From: Phlegmacium glaucopus
Taxonomy: Eukaryota > Basidiomycota > Agaricomycetes > Agaricales > Cortinariaceae
Assembly (NCBI GenBank): GCA_015039465.1
Contig: MU129987.1
Coordinates: 490,062 to 517,700, forward strand
Length of the DNA stretch: 27,639 nucleotides
Direction of reading: 5' to 3'
Positions 9,614 to 18,651 of this stretch are shown here, piece by piece. Both the position numbers and the translations under genes were made by a program. The notes under the pieces are model-generated. The model was not told the origin of the DNA, did no database searches, and saw only the letters and a list, made by a program, of their open reading frames with translations. How positions within the stretch are numbered: position 1 is the stretch's first letter; each line of letters begins with the position of its first letter.

Positions 9614-10125
9614 ATGTATCACTTCTCCAAATTTTCATTTGCAACTTCTGTTGAGAGAAATACTTGATTCTGGAGATATTTCAGCCCTATATCTGCTGTC
9701 TGAAATAACTCTCTGCCTGTGGTGTATTTAGTAGGTGACAAATTTTGGCAAGTCTTTGGAATTCTTTATATACGATGGTGTATCTGTCTTGGCAAAGGAT
9801 ATTAGGTTGTACCTGGTGAGCCCAGCTGCGGATGGCACATTATATCAAAGTATATCAAAGTATATACATGTACACAATGTGCCTACTCTTGAGTCATCCC
9901 AACTCCTTTCAGGAATATTATCTGTGAAGTTGGTGACTTATAATATTAATTCTAGACCACTAATTTATTATTTTTGCAATTTATTTGAGGGATGAAGCAA
10001 TGCAGGGGCCGTCTTGAAGCTTGACATGAAAGTTAGGCGCTGCACTATTAATTTACATGTCATTGTCCTGTCATCTACTCTCACTTCCCCACTCGATATT
10101 CAGGAATCAATCTTTGATGCTCTCA
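9614..10125. other. Spacer without a recognisable gene
   Basis: Contains an 86-codon frame (9735-9995) with no recognised domain and a short TATATCAAAG repeat near 9840-9865. The last bases, 10126-10130, are the CAGAA target duplication of the next LTR. Confidence 0.5.
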
Positions 10126-10130
10126 CAGAA

Positions 10131-10722
10131 TGTTAAGTTTGAGAACTCTGTTCCGGAGTTTTGGACGGAGTTTTGGACGGAGTTTTGGACGGAGTCACGG
10201 AACGGAGTCACGGAAAGGATAGGACTTAGCCTCAGCTTATGTGCTGTGCTACCCAGAACCTTCGTGTCCTAGATTTTGGAGTAAGACGGAGCGGAGCGGA
10301 ACCGGAAGTTGCAAAGAACTTAGAGGAAGACCAAGAGTGGGAAACTAAGTCGATATTCAAACTGAGGAAAACATACAAGTTTCGAGTACTTAAATATAAA
10401 AGGAATAGCATCCGAAATATAAAATATAAATATAAATGCTGCGTTCTGCTCCCGGAAGGTCCTGCATTCTTGGGGTGAATAATCCATAGCTGGTGTGCTG
10501 ACTGATGGTGGGAAAGTGATGACAAAGAAATAGTGGTTGTGACGAAGATGTGGAAATGAGTTTGGAGTAACGTCGGAAGAGCCGGAATGATACGGAGAAG
10601 TCTCGGAGTTGGACATAGAAGGAGTAAATCCGGAGGCAAGGGAAAGTACTGGAACGGAGTACGGACTACCGGAGACAACTCCGACAGAGTCAGACCGGAG
10701 TAACGTATGACGGAATGTAACA
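10131..10722. mobile_element. Solo LTR, 592 bp, family B copy 1
   Basis: Runs from TGTTAAGTTT to GGAATGTAACA, flanked by CAGAA at 10126-10130 and 10723-10727. It is homologous to 12959-13517. Three GGAGTTTTGGAC units near 10159-10195 are followed by two GGAGTCACGGAA-type units, absent in that form from copy 2. It is rich in CpG, unlike its surroundings, which suggests a more recent arrival. It encodes no protein. The reading direction of the parent element is not settled. Confidence 0.9.
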
Positions 10723-10727
10723 CAGAA

Positions 10728-11355
10728 GATGAAAACGACCCTTTATCCATCAAGACATATAAACCAATTTGCAATCAAGAATTCTCCTCTATGGGTTGCC
10801 TGAGGTCGCTAATCTAGACATTAATCTATTAAGTTAGAGAGAGAATGAATTTATTGGCAATAAACAATCGTAATGATGTGCAAATTGTTGGGATTTATGA
10901 GTTTTGACTCGCTATTCATTTATCTATATAGAATGGGACGTCACACCTGGGAACGTCAGGGGTATCATTGATGCTGGATTTATTTGTAAGGATTTGTAAT
11001 ATTTTTGATAATTGGTCAGCTGCTCCCACACCTTCGTCCCATTATACTGTTAGCCCAGTGTCACACATGTCACATTTCGTGACATCCCAGTAACTTCCAT
11101 CTAAATTTCGCTTTTTTAGGGCTAATGTTGTATTTTTGAACATTACCATCTGTGATATATATTGTCTCTTTCTGTGTGTTAATTTTGGACAGCTGTAACC
11201 TGTCTTTTGGGATCTGTTGTGATGCTTTTTTTCAATCCTCCTTTTTATGGTGTATATTTTTAATTGTATTTTTTGTTTGGTATTTGTGTGGGTTGTTCCT
11301 TGGTAAGCTGCTGTATATCTACACAGTTGATAGGAACATGGGATGAGAAGATATA
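10728..11355. other. AT-rich spacer, no recognisable gene
   Basis: Only short open frames on both strands. Nothing could be assigned. Confidence 0.5.
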
Positions 11356-11359
11356 AGAG

Positions 11360-11545
11360 GAATATTATACACACTTAATGTGAGAGATAGGTGAGTGGGA
11401 ACATAAGATTGGAAGATGAATAGAGAAGATGAGGTTAAAATAAAAATAATATACACACTTAATGTGACAGATTGGTGAGTGTGGTGAACATAAGAAAATG
11501 TCAGATAAATTGAGAATAAAAAACAAGATTGGAAGATGAATAGAG
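11360..11545. repeat. Imperfect tandem duplication
   Basis: The blocks TACACACTTAATGTGA and AGATTGGAAGATGAATAGAG each occur twice (about 11367 and 11450; about 11408 and 11525) in the same order, with extra sequence in the second unit. Purine-rich on the plus strand. Confidence 0.7.
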
Positions 11546-12860
11546 TTATTTTGAGTGAATGGGAGGATGGTTACAATAACAATGTGAGTGGGAAGATAAA
11601 TCAAGACAGAGAGATGGATGGAGATGGGAATATGGTTAGATGGGCATAAATGAGTGGGGCAGGTAGGTGGTAAGATGAGGGTTCTCTGTTTTGTATTGGA
11701 ATACTGTACTATGAGAATTTTGAAATGAAAAATTGAGATAAATTGAATTAAATTAAATTAAGTTGAGTGTGATGGATTAAAGATTTGATACAATTTAGGA
11801 AGAGTGAAAAAAATATAAATCAAGCTACAATTCAGAAGTTGAGAAATATAAATGAGGTTCAAGTTCAATGTATAATAGAGTAAAAGTGACAACTAAGCAT
11901 ACAGGGTAAGACCAAAGATACAGATATGACGATATTTGAGTAAAAAGTAAGAAGTAATGATTTCTGAAAGAGGTAGGGTGGAAGTAGAAATAAAATAGGA
12001 AGAGAAAACAAAGCTGAAGGGATCTTATGGAAGATGTTCTGTGTGTTCATGATTTGGATATAGACCATTCAGATGAGGGGAATTTGTAGAAAATGAAAAA
12101 TATCAGTTATATGATTAATATTTATGTGGTGAGTGTAGGATGTTAATTAATTGAGTGACAGGATGTTCAATGGTAGAGAAGGATGTATGATTGGTAATTG
12201 AGGATGTATACAACAATGGCAATCCCTTGCTCTGAAACTCCTGTATGGTAATGTATGATAGGGGTTATGTCAGGGTATCTCACAATTGTTCACCTGTCTC
12301 CAACACCCTCAGGACAGAATATGATATTACAACATTGATAAGAATAAATTTATGATGGGTCAAGATGCTCATGAAGATGATGATTATTGGCTATATTTGA
12401 TGACTCTCTCTTCTTCAGAGTGTGATGAGTAGATGGGAATAGTCTGAGATGCTCAGATGGGTCTACTATTACTAAGTATAATTGGAGTGTATTTGAGTAA
12501 AAGTAAGAACTAATTATTATTCAAGCAGAAATAAATTGGGAAGAGAAAAGAGAAAGGTTCTTATGATTTATGATGGTTCTGGATGGTGTTCAAGTTCAGA
12601 AAATTGAAGTATTTTAAGTGTAAATTAAGTGAAAAAGAGATAAAATAAATTGATTTGAGTTATTTAGATGTTTTAGTGATATTATTTAGATAGGGTAGGA
12701 TTTATAAAAATGGCTTCTCAACTTTTTTCAAGAGTAGAAAATAAAAGAGAATGTGTTTGTGATAAAATGGACTATTTTGTGTTGTCAAAGGGCTGTGATT
12801 TGTTGACTGAGTGTTGGGTGGATGAGCAGATATATAAATACTCTCTTCTGCTCAGATGAG
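11546..12860. other. Purine-rich, AT-rich region without a gene
   Basis: About 1.3 kb with a strong A+G bias on the plus strand (GATGAATGAGTGGGA-like wording throughout), the remains of simple-sequence expansion. Minus-strand frames of 60-80 codons are long only because purine-rich DNA rarely gives stop codons on the opposite strand. No domain is recognised. Confidence 0.55.
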
Positions 12861-12861
12861 T

Positions 12862-13710
12862 TGACTGTTGGGGTATCAGGTGTGGTCTACTATTGGGATA
12901 TCAGACTTCTTCTACTATTGGGATAGCAGACTGAGTCTACTATTGGGATCTCAGACTGTGTTAAGTTTAAAACAAAGGAGTCACGTCGGAGTTACTCCGG
13001 AACAGTAACCCGGAAAGGACATTGGCCTCAGCATGTGTGCTGTGCCGCCCAGCTCCTAAGGTGTCCTGATTTCGGAACGGAAGAGGAAGTAACAAGTCGG
13101 AAGACCTCAGTGACTTAGAGGAAAAACAAGAGGAGGAACTAAGTTGATATTCGAACTGAGGGAAAAGATACAAGTTTCGAGTACTTAAATAAATAAAGGA
13201 ATAGCAACTGAAATATAAGAGATAAATATAAGTGCTGCGTTCTGCTCCCGGAAAGGTTCTGCATTCTTGGGTGAATAATCCATGGCGGGTATGCTGACTG
13301 ATGATGGGAAAGATGATGACAAAGAATAGTGGTAGTGGCGAAGAAGTGATAACGGGTTTGGAGTATAGATGGAGGAACTGGGATGACACGGAGAAGTCTC
13401 AGAGTTGAACATAGGAAGAGTAGTTCGGGATATAAGGGAAGGCACTGTATGGAGTACGGACTACCGGAGACAGCTCCGACGGAGCTGGACCGGAGTAACG
13501 TAAGACAGAATGTAACAGACTGGGTCTACCATTAGGATTTGAAAATGGGTCTACCATTAGAATTTTGAAACTGGGTCTACCATTGGGATTTGGAGTCTAC
13601 CATTAGGATTTGAAGCTAGGTCTACCATTAGGATTTGAATCTGAACTTACTATTAGGATTTGAAACTGTGTCTGATATTAGGATTTTCAACTGAGTCCAC
13701 TGTTGTGATG
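12862..13710. repeat. Minisatellite (GGGTCTACTATTGGGATTTGA type) split by an LTR
   Basis: Units of about 24-27 bp built on CTGGGTCTACCATTAGGATTTGAAA. Three to four units (CTACTATTGGGATATCAGACT type) lie left of the LTR at 12959-13517 and about seven lie to the right. Left units carry TACTATTGGGAT and right units TACCATTAGGAT, so the array was already graded before or since the insertion. Confidence 0.85.
12959..13517. mobile_element. Solo LTR, 559 bp, family B copy 2
   Basis: Runs from TGTTAAGTTTAAAAC to AGAATGTAACA, flanked by GACTG at 12954-12958 and 13518-13522. It is homologous to 10131-10722 but inserted independently, since the target duplications differ. It sits inside a minisatellite unit. 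It retains many CpG sites and encodes no protein. Confidence 0.9.
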
Positions 13711-13713
13711 CAG

Positions 13714-13801
13714 CCAGGGGTCCAGGGGGTGGAGCCCCCAGCAAGCCCTGAATCTGTGCTGTAGGCCGGCAAAGCGGAGCGGCACCGTGCCAAAGGCACG
13801 G
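13714..13801. other. GC-rich hairpin cluster
   Basis: A compact GC island in AT-rich DNA. It has a GGGGG...CCCCC inverted pair at 13725-13739, a GCCGGC palindrome at 13765-13770 and a perfect 7-bp stem CCGTGCC/GGCACGG with an AAA loop at 13785-13801. It encodes nothing recognisable. It could be a transposon end, a GC cluster of organellar type or a structured RNA piece; the sequence does not decide. Confidence 0.55.
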
Positions 13802-14220
13802 GTTCATGGTTGTTATTTCGTTGATAGGACTGAAAGTTGAATACCTATGGATTATTCAATTTTTCATAATATTATTCTTCAATTGAATCAACAAGATCAA
13901 TAACCCAACCATGACTTAATCTACAAATTGATACTGTAAGGGTCAAAAGTGTTGACTACACTTGTTGATTAAACTGGAAATTCCATAGTAATAAAGGTTA
14001 AAGCAGCAGATAACTATGATCTGAATTGATCTATTTATCATACTGTTAAACAACACTACAAAAAGTTCAGACTCTAACCATACAAAATCCATAATGGTCA
14101 AATGAACTACTTGCAATCTAAAGTAACTATCAAGTCTACAACTATGAAGGATTGTTATACAAGTCCTAAGGATAACATCAGTAAGTAAAATATCAATAAA
14201 AGGTCCTACAATAATGAAGC
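13802..14220. other. AT-rich spacer with an imperfect inverted repeat
   Basis: CATGGTTG near 13806 and CAACCATG near 13905 bracket further partly complementary blocks (AATTTTTC.../...TTCAATTGAATC), an imperfect hairpin of about 105 bp. The rest is AT-rich with no gene recognised. Confidence 0.4.
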
Positions 14221-14300
14221 ATGTGATAGCATGTGATATCATGTGACATCATGTGACATTTTGTGACATTTTGTAACATTTTGTAACATTTTGTCACAAA
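14221..14300. repeat. 10-bp tandem repeat, about eight units
   Basis: Exact 10-bp spacing of units ATGTGATAGC, ATGTGATATC, ATGTGACATC, ATGTGACATT, TTGTGACATT, TTGTAACATT (twice) and a last degenerate unit. The sequence changes gradually along the array. Confidence 0.9.
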
Positions 14301-14320
14301 TGTGACATTATGAAACATAT

Positions 14321-14457
14321 GACATCATTAAACAATGCTCACTCATCTAGAAACAAGACATGACATCATAAAACAATGCTCAGTCATTTAGAAACAAGAC
14401 ATGACATCATAAAACAATGCTCAGTCATCTAGAAACAAGACATGACATCATAAAACA
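14321..14457. repeat. 41-bp tandem repeat, 3.3 units
   Basis: GACATCATAAAACAATGCTC recurs at 14321, 14362 and 14403, with a partial fourth at 14444, giving a constant period of 41 bp. Units are almost identical, so the array is young. Confidence 0.92.
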
Positions 14458-14650
14458 AGTAATCATAAAACATAGACATGACATCACAGACTCTTACCTA
14501 ATTTTGTTTCTCATTTATGTATAAAAGTAGCTAGAAAGCACCAGTAAAATGAGTGAATTTGCACTCTTCCTTTCTTTCCCAAGTTTCAGCGCTCTGAATT
14601 GGCACAAGTTAGAATTGGAATTACAAGTGGACTTGCTTTGCTTCACTCAG
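14458..14650 (+). promoter_or_regulatory. LTR-like promoter segment, tentative
   Basis: TATAAAAG at 14520-14527 is preceded by the TGACATCAT arrays and followed by a pyrimidine-rich CTCTTCCTTTCTTTCCC run. Fungal Copia LTRs commonly show this order of short TGACAT repeats, TATA box and CT-rich transcript start. No second LTR, terminal TG/CA pair or target duplication was found, so this is only a candidate remnant. Confidence 0.3.
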
Positions 14651-14945
14651 TGCAAAGGATATTAAATCCTAAAGGGGCTTACCTTTGTTCTGTGTAAACC
14701 AAGAATATTAAATCCTTTAGGGACTTGTCTTGGAAGCAAGGATATTAAATCCTTTATCAGAGTCTGAGGAGAAATCCTTGTACTATAAAGCTGTCTCACA
14801 GTCTGCCTCAGGGACTTTAAATCATTTGTTGTGGATAGTCAAAGAATATTAAAAACTAAAGGGGCTTGTCTTTGTACTACCAAAATTGGTTATCATATAG
14901 ACAAAGGATATTAAATCCTATAGGGACTTGCCTTTGTTCTATCAA
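14651..14945. repeat. Dispersed tandem units with GGATATTAAATCC
   Basis: The block AAGGATATTAAATCCT followed by GGGGCTTG or GGGACTTG and CCTTTGTTCT occurs about five times (starts near 14655, 14701, 14739, 14841, 14903) at irregular spacing of roughly 40-100 bp. Each unit has a short GGAT/ATCC complementary pair. No gene. Confidence 0.75.
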
Positions 14946-15438
14946 AAAGCACTATATAATAGTCTAAGAAATTGGACTATAAACTTGTTATCAGGATCAT
15001 AATCTAGAGAAATTTGGACTTTAAACTTGAATCATAGTCTAGAACATTTGGACTTTAAAAGTGTATTGTTGTTTTATTCAAGAGTATACTGGTTATACTT
15101 TCAAGGAAACCCCAACTTGCACAAAAACAGAGTTTGTTGGTCATTAAAGTTATTGGTTTCTGGATTTGTTGTAGACAAATTCCTAAAAACGGTAATCCTT
15201 TGATTACCTTGCAAAGCAAATTCAATCATATCATCATATTGGATATCTTATCATTTCATTCATTCATCTATATGTGATGATAAATGTTACCTAATCACTC
15301 CTTTTAGTCACACTTTATTTTATATTATTATTAATTATATAGCAAGTCTCAACTTTATACCAAAGTTGAGACGTGAGTTCAGTTTAGTATCTCGTTTGTT
15401 ATTATATCTAACAACTACCTAGTTACATTTCATTTGTT
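14946..15438. other. AT-rich spacer
   Basis: A few repeats of TTTGGACTTTAAA near 15010 and 15050, then ordinary AT-rich sequence. No gene recognised. It ends at the CTAGC target site of the Copia-type element. Confidence 0.5.
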
Positions 15439-15443
15439 CTAGC

Positions 15444-15588
15444 TGTTGAAATATGACTCCCGCCACTACCGTAGATTACATAATTTTATTTAATACTCTG
15501 CAGTAAACAACAATAGGACTTCACTTCAAATTTGTAGCTTGTCGCTCGTTCGCCATCGCGCTGCCTCATCTCGGTTATTATTCCAACA
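15444..15588 (+). repeat. 5' LTR of the miniature Copia-type element
   Basis: TGTTGAAATATGACTCCC...TTATTCCAACA, 145 bp. It differs from the 3' LTR at 12 positions, 11 of them transitions and 10 of them CpG against TpG or CpA. Confidence 0.95.
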
Positions 15589-15603
15589 GGTTATGAGCCC
15601 TGC
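15589..15603 (+). other. Primer-binding site, half-tRNA initiator Met type
   Basis: GGTTATGAGCCCTGC begins at the base after the LTR. Its complement, GCAGGGCTCATAACC, is the anticodon stem-loop sequence of yeast initiator tRNA-Met, not the tRNA 3' end. This implies priming from a cleaved tRNA half, as in copia. Confidence 0.85.
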
Positions 15604-15784
15604 TAGCAACTGATCTCTTCAAGTCCACATATCTGCATTTTCGAGCTTTTTACATGCATTTTTGTGTTTTTTTTGGCTCTTTCTGTGTTTTTTTCATGCT
15701 GTTTTTCGCATTTTCTGACAACAAATTGTGTTGAGAACTATCTCCACATCCATCTACACTTGTCTAGTACCCTTCCTTGGCAAC

Positions 15785-16168
15785 ATGGATCGCGCTGTCA
15801 TGCTCTCTCTCCCCAAACTCATTGGTGACAACTGGTATGAATGGAAGAAGGAGGTTGAGACTTACCTCATGCTGATTGGTTGTGGGGGGCACTTGGATAG
15901 TGCAACTCCTGGGGGTGAGAAAGGATTGGAATGGGATCTCCAGGATCAGAAGGTATATGCCACAATCTGGTTTCTAGTTGATCCAAATCATTGCTCCCCA
16001 ATTGTTGCTACCAAATCTGGAAAGGAAGCCTGGGCTAATCTTGTCTCGGAATACCAGAAGGATAGTGCAACAAATCGAATCCATCTCCGCCAACAATTCT
16101 ACTCCATCACTCATGACCCCTCCATTCCCATTTCCAAATTCACCAATAATGTGTTCTCAATTGTATGA
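15785..16168 (+). pseudogene. Copia-type gag, truncated
   Basis: The likely start is ATG 15785 (MDRAVMLSLPKLIGDNWYEW), 19 codons inside a longer open frame from 15728. The opening KLIGDNWYEWKKEVETYL and the later EAWANLVSEYQKDSATNRI block are typical of the Copia gag domain that binds RNA and forms particles. The frame stops at TGA 16166, but the same frame continues for about 30 recognisable gag codons (KLDAIGHKPDDLEVSDKILI), so the stop is probably a decayed CGA arginine codon. The rest of gag, including the zinc knuckle, is missing: after about 16240 the sequence becomes AT-rich filler. Confidence 0.85.
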
Positions 16169-16380
16169 AAACTTGATGCCATCGGTCACAAACCTGACGA
16201 TCTTGAGGTTAGCGACAAGATCCTCATTCCTAGACGCTGCTCCAAGAAATGTGAGCATGATTCTTTTAGTTTCTAATTTATTTATTTTTTGCAATCTTTC
16301 CTCATTCCCTACCTCTCACATTCCTTTTATATATTAATTTATATATACCACATTCATTACTTTTATTTTTATTTGGTTAC

Positions 16381-16409
16381 AATATGGGGGTGTCGGGATT
16401 CAGGGGGTG
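16381..16409 (+). other. G-rich polypurine-tract region
   Basis: The stretch between AATATGGGGG and CAGGGGG, directly before the 3' LTR, is where plus-strand DNA synthesis of the element would be primed. The exact tract is not a pure purine run, so its limits are uncertain. Confidence 0.6.
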
Positions 16410-16554
16410 TGTTCAAATATGACTCCCACCACTACCATAGATTACGTAATTTTATTTAATATTCTGCAGTAAACAACAATAGGACTTCACTTCGAATTTG
16501 TAGCTCGTCACTCGTTTGCCGTTGCGCTGCCTCGTCTCGGTTATTATTCCAACA
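16410..16554 (+). repeat. 3' LTR of the miniature Copia-type element
   Basis: 145 bp, same length as the 5' LTR with no indels. Followed at once by the second CTAGC target copy. Confidence 0.95.
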
Positions 16555-16559
16555 CTAGC

Positions 16560-17355
16560 TGCGAAATATTACAGCAACACAAATTATCATATCAATGTGT
16601 GTTGAAATTTGGATGTCGGTTTATAGATCATGTTGCAGAGGATGATTAAGATACTTAGTCAATGAGCTCTGTGTAGGCGAATACCCAGTGAATTGGTATA
16701 AACCGATGAGGTTTCACCTCAATGGGTTGTACTACTTATACACATTCAATCGTGGCTACGTAGCTATGAGAGATTTACACTATAGGTTAGGTATTCAGTA
16801 CTAATGATGATGCAACTATGATGCGATATGACGTGATTGGCACAAAATATTTCAACAATGTGGAAAATAAAACCAGAGGACAGCAAATCTGACATATTTT
16901 CTTGAGGCACCTCATCCTGCATCCCATTGAGACTATCTATCCATTCGAGACACATAAGCTGCTCTTGTCGCTCGGTACTACCACTTCTGCTGTTTAAATT
17001 TTAACAATTTCGAATACAAAGTAAAGCTTTTTACGTGGGTTCCTTTAAATTTTGTCCCTCAAGCCCAAACTGAAATGGAAAATCCAAAAATGAATGCAAG
17101 ATAAAGCTTACCTTGATCATATAACTAAATCCTATAATTATGACTGGTAAATACACAGTTCCACAGCTAATCATGTCAATTTAGATAACAACCGAATATA
17201 TAGACAAATTCTGCACAAATTTTCCGAAACTAATCCAAGCAAGGTCTTCTAAATCTGGCGGAATGTTTACATTTTCTGGACAAAATGTATGAGAAATTGG
17301 CGCATTCAGGACAATGGCAACATATTCCACATACTCAAGACGACAGTGCACCCCT
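16560..17355. other. Intergenic region, no recognised gene
   Basis: Ordinary mixed sequence. The short minus-strand frames at 16764-16955 and 17181-17441 show no domain. The part nearest 17355 presumably carries the 3' untranslated region of the secreted-protein gene on the minus strand. Confidence 0.5.
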
Positions 17356-17748
17356 TCAATTGCAAATGTCTGTGGGGCTACATGTGAAAGACTGAACTGT
17401 GAAGCCGGGTTCGAACACATTGCTGCATGAGCCGCTTCCATCGTTGCTGATCAGGCCAACATCTTCACTACAAGCAGTGTCTGCAAAGACCAAGACACAG
17501 TGATTACCTGAGGCGAGGACCTGAAACACAAAGGGAAGTTTTATGTCAATTAATAGTTGAATGAATAAATATGATGAGCAGATATTTACTTGAAATGAGT
17601 TGCGCCCCCCGAACTGGTGACAGCTATTGTCGCATGGGACATTGGCTCCTTCAGCCCCAGTGCAATCGTTGCCACTGAAGCCCACAATGTCAGCATTAAC
17701 GCTGGTGAGGGTAACGGTGAGAACGAAAAGGGCAGTAGTGAAACGCAT
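17356..17748 (-). CDS. Small secreted cysteine-rich protein, 107 aa, one intron
   Basis: Exon 1 is 17748-17590 and exon 2 is 17520-17356. The 69-bp intron has GTAAAT at its donor, TTTCAG at its acceptor and sits in phase 0. The N-terminus, MRFTTALFVLTVTLTSVNAD, is a signal peptide with cleavage probably after Ala19. The mature protein has eight cysteines (residues 29, 39, 43, 61, 70, 85, 100, 106), enough for four disulphides, and a DIVGFSG start seen in a family of small secreted proteins common in agaricomycetes. Start at 17748: the hydrophobic signal follows directly, and a minus-strand TATAAAA lies at 17800-17794, about 46 bp upstream. Neither exon has a stop or frameshift. The family's function is unknown to me. 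It is the best-preserved gene in the window. Confidence 0.88.
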   Translation of the reverse strand: MRFTTALFVLTVTLTSVNADIVGFSGNDCTGAEGANVPCDNSCHQFGGRNSFQVNICSSYLFIQLLIDIKLPFVFQVLASGNHCVLVFADTACSEDVGLISNDGSGSCSNVFEPGFTVQSFTCSPTDICN

Positions 17749-17793
17749 TGGGTGTTTGTAACTGGTGAGGAGTGGAAACAAAATTTTGTTCGC

Positions 17794-17800
17794 TTTTATA
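17794..17800 (-). promoter_or_regulatory. TATA box of the secreted-protein gene
   Basis: TATAAAA on the minus strand, 46 bp before the ATG. This position implies a short 5' leader. Confidence 0.5.
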
Positions 17801-18651
17801 AGAGAAATACGCAGTAGAAATAGATTTAAAGGTGATAAAAATCCTGATAGAACCCACGGAATGTGAAACTCGTTTCTGTTTCTAAATATTAATCGAGGAC
17901 CAAGGTATACTCCACTGGCAAGTAGTACACTTTTAGTTTGTAGCACTTACTTTAAGTCGCTTGGTTTAAAATTGGTTCGCAATTACCGCCAGTGGTACCG
18001 ATCAACCAGATGATCAGGTTCATGGTCGCTTCTAGGCCAAACGGTTTTGTTCATATTTTCAGCAATTCCTTGGACCCCGTTCTATGTCATATTATTCCTA
18101 CCACGCGTCATTCTTAATATATCAACTTTCTCTTCGGGTATGACGGTGACGAACAAGAACGGCGACAAACAAGATATGATGGACAAAATAATATGAGCGA
18201 CGCGGGATAAATCATAACATTAGAGTTTCCCGCATAGCCGTTTGCACTGGCTTTCGCATTTGTATCTGTTTGTCCCGTTATGGACTGTCACACATTGGTA
18301 AGCTGATATCTACAGATCGATGAAGCAGCCATTGAGCAATGGATATAAAGAGGAATATCAATGGACAGTGAAAATTATAACGACGACGTTCACACTGGTT
18401 TCACAGCCTGTTGCGGTGCTATCTGGGTCAGCAGGGAGTGATTGCTCTTGTCAGAGATAAATAAATACAAACGCAAGTTGACGGTTATGTAATACTAATA
18501 GGCATCTTTCCAACACATACCCCCCATAGTAGGTGAAATAGCATCTCACTACGGCCCTGTGGCATCTCGTAATTGATATCCTCTAAGCCCCGCCTTATTC
18601 TTATTAGACAGAATCTTTTTTACGGAATCCAGTTTGGACTGACCCTCCAAA
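17801..18651. other. Intergenic region between divergent genes
   Basis: Upstream region of the minus-strand secreted-protein gene and of the plus-strand coding remnant at 18652. It is richer in CpG than the left half of the window. No further gene or clear regulatory motif was recognised. Confidence 0.5.

Larger units (their letters stand above)
15439..16559 (+). mobile_element. Miniature Copia-type LTR retrotransposon, complete
   Basis: LTRs of 145 bp at 15444-15588 and 16410-16554 enclose 821 bp. CTAGC is duplicated at 15439-15443 and 16555-16559, so both ends are intact. Directly after the 5' LTR, GGTTATGAGCCCTGC matches the complement of the anticodon arm of eukaryotic initiator tRNA-Met, the half-tRNA primer known for Drosophila copia. 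A truncated gag follows. G-rich sequence precedes the 3' LTR. No protease, integrase, reverse transcriptase or RNase H is present, so this is a non-autonomous deletion derivative moved by a partner. Confidence 0.95.

Noticed and set aside
10232..10774. 180-codon minus-strand frame and its counterpart at 12967-13389
   Set aside because: Both lie almost wholly within solo LTRs. Similarity between them follows from LTR homology.
11365..12068. Several 67-110-codon minus-strand frames
   Set aside because: They arise because the plus strand is purine-rich and so has few stops on its complement. Composition is biased and no domain is seen.
10131..13517. One retrotransposon with two LTRs and a 2.2-kb body
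   Set aside because: Each LTR has its own distinct 5-bp duplication and the sequence between has no gag or pol.
14321..14457. CRISPR-like array
   Set aside because: The 41-bp units follow each other directly with no unique spacers, and the context is eukaryotic.
15589..15610. A tRNA gene at the primer-site match
   Set aside because: Only the anticodon arm is matched, in the antisense sense, directly after an LTR. No acceptor, D or T arms are present.
17181..17441. 86-codon minus-strand frame overlapping the secreted-protein gene
   Set aside because: It lies in another frame across exon 2 and the 3' flank. The signal-peptide gene with its intron is the better-supported reading.
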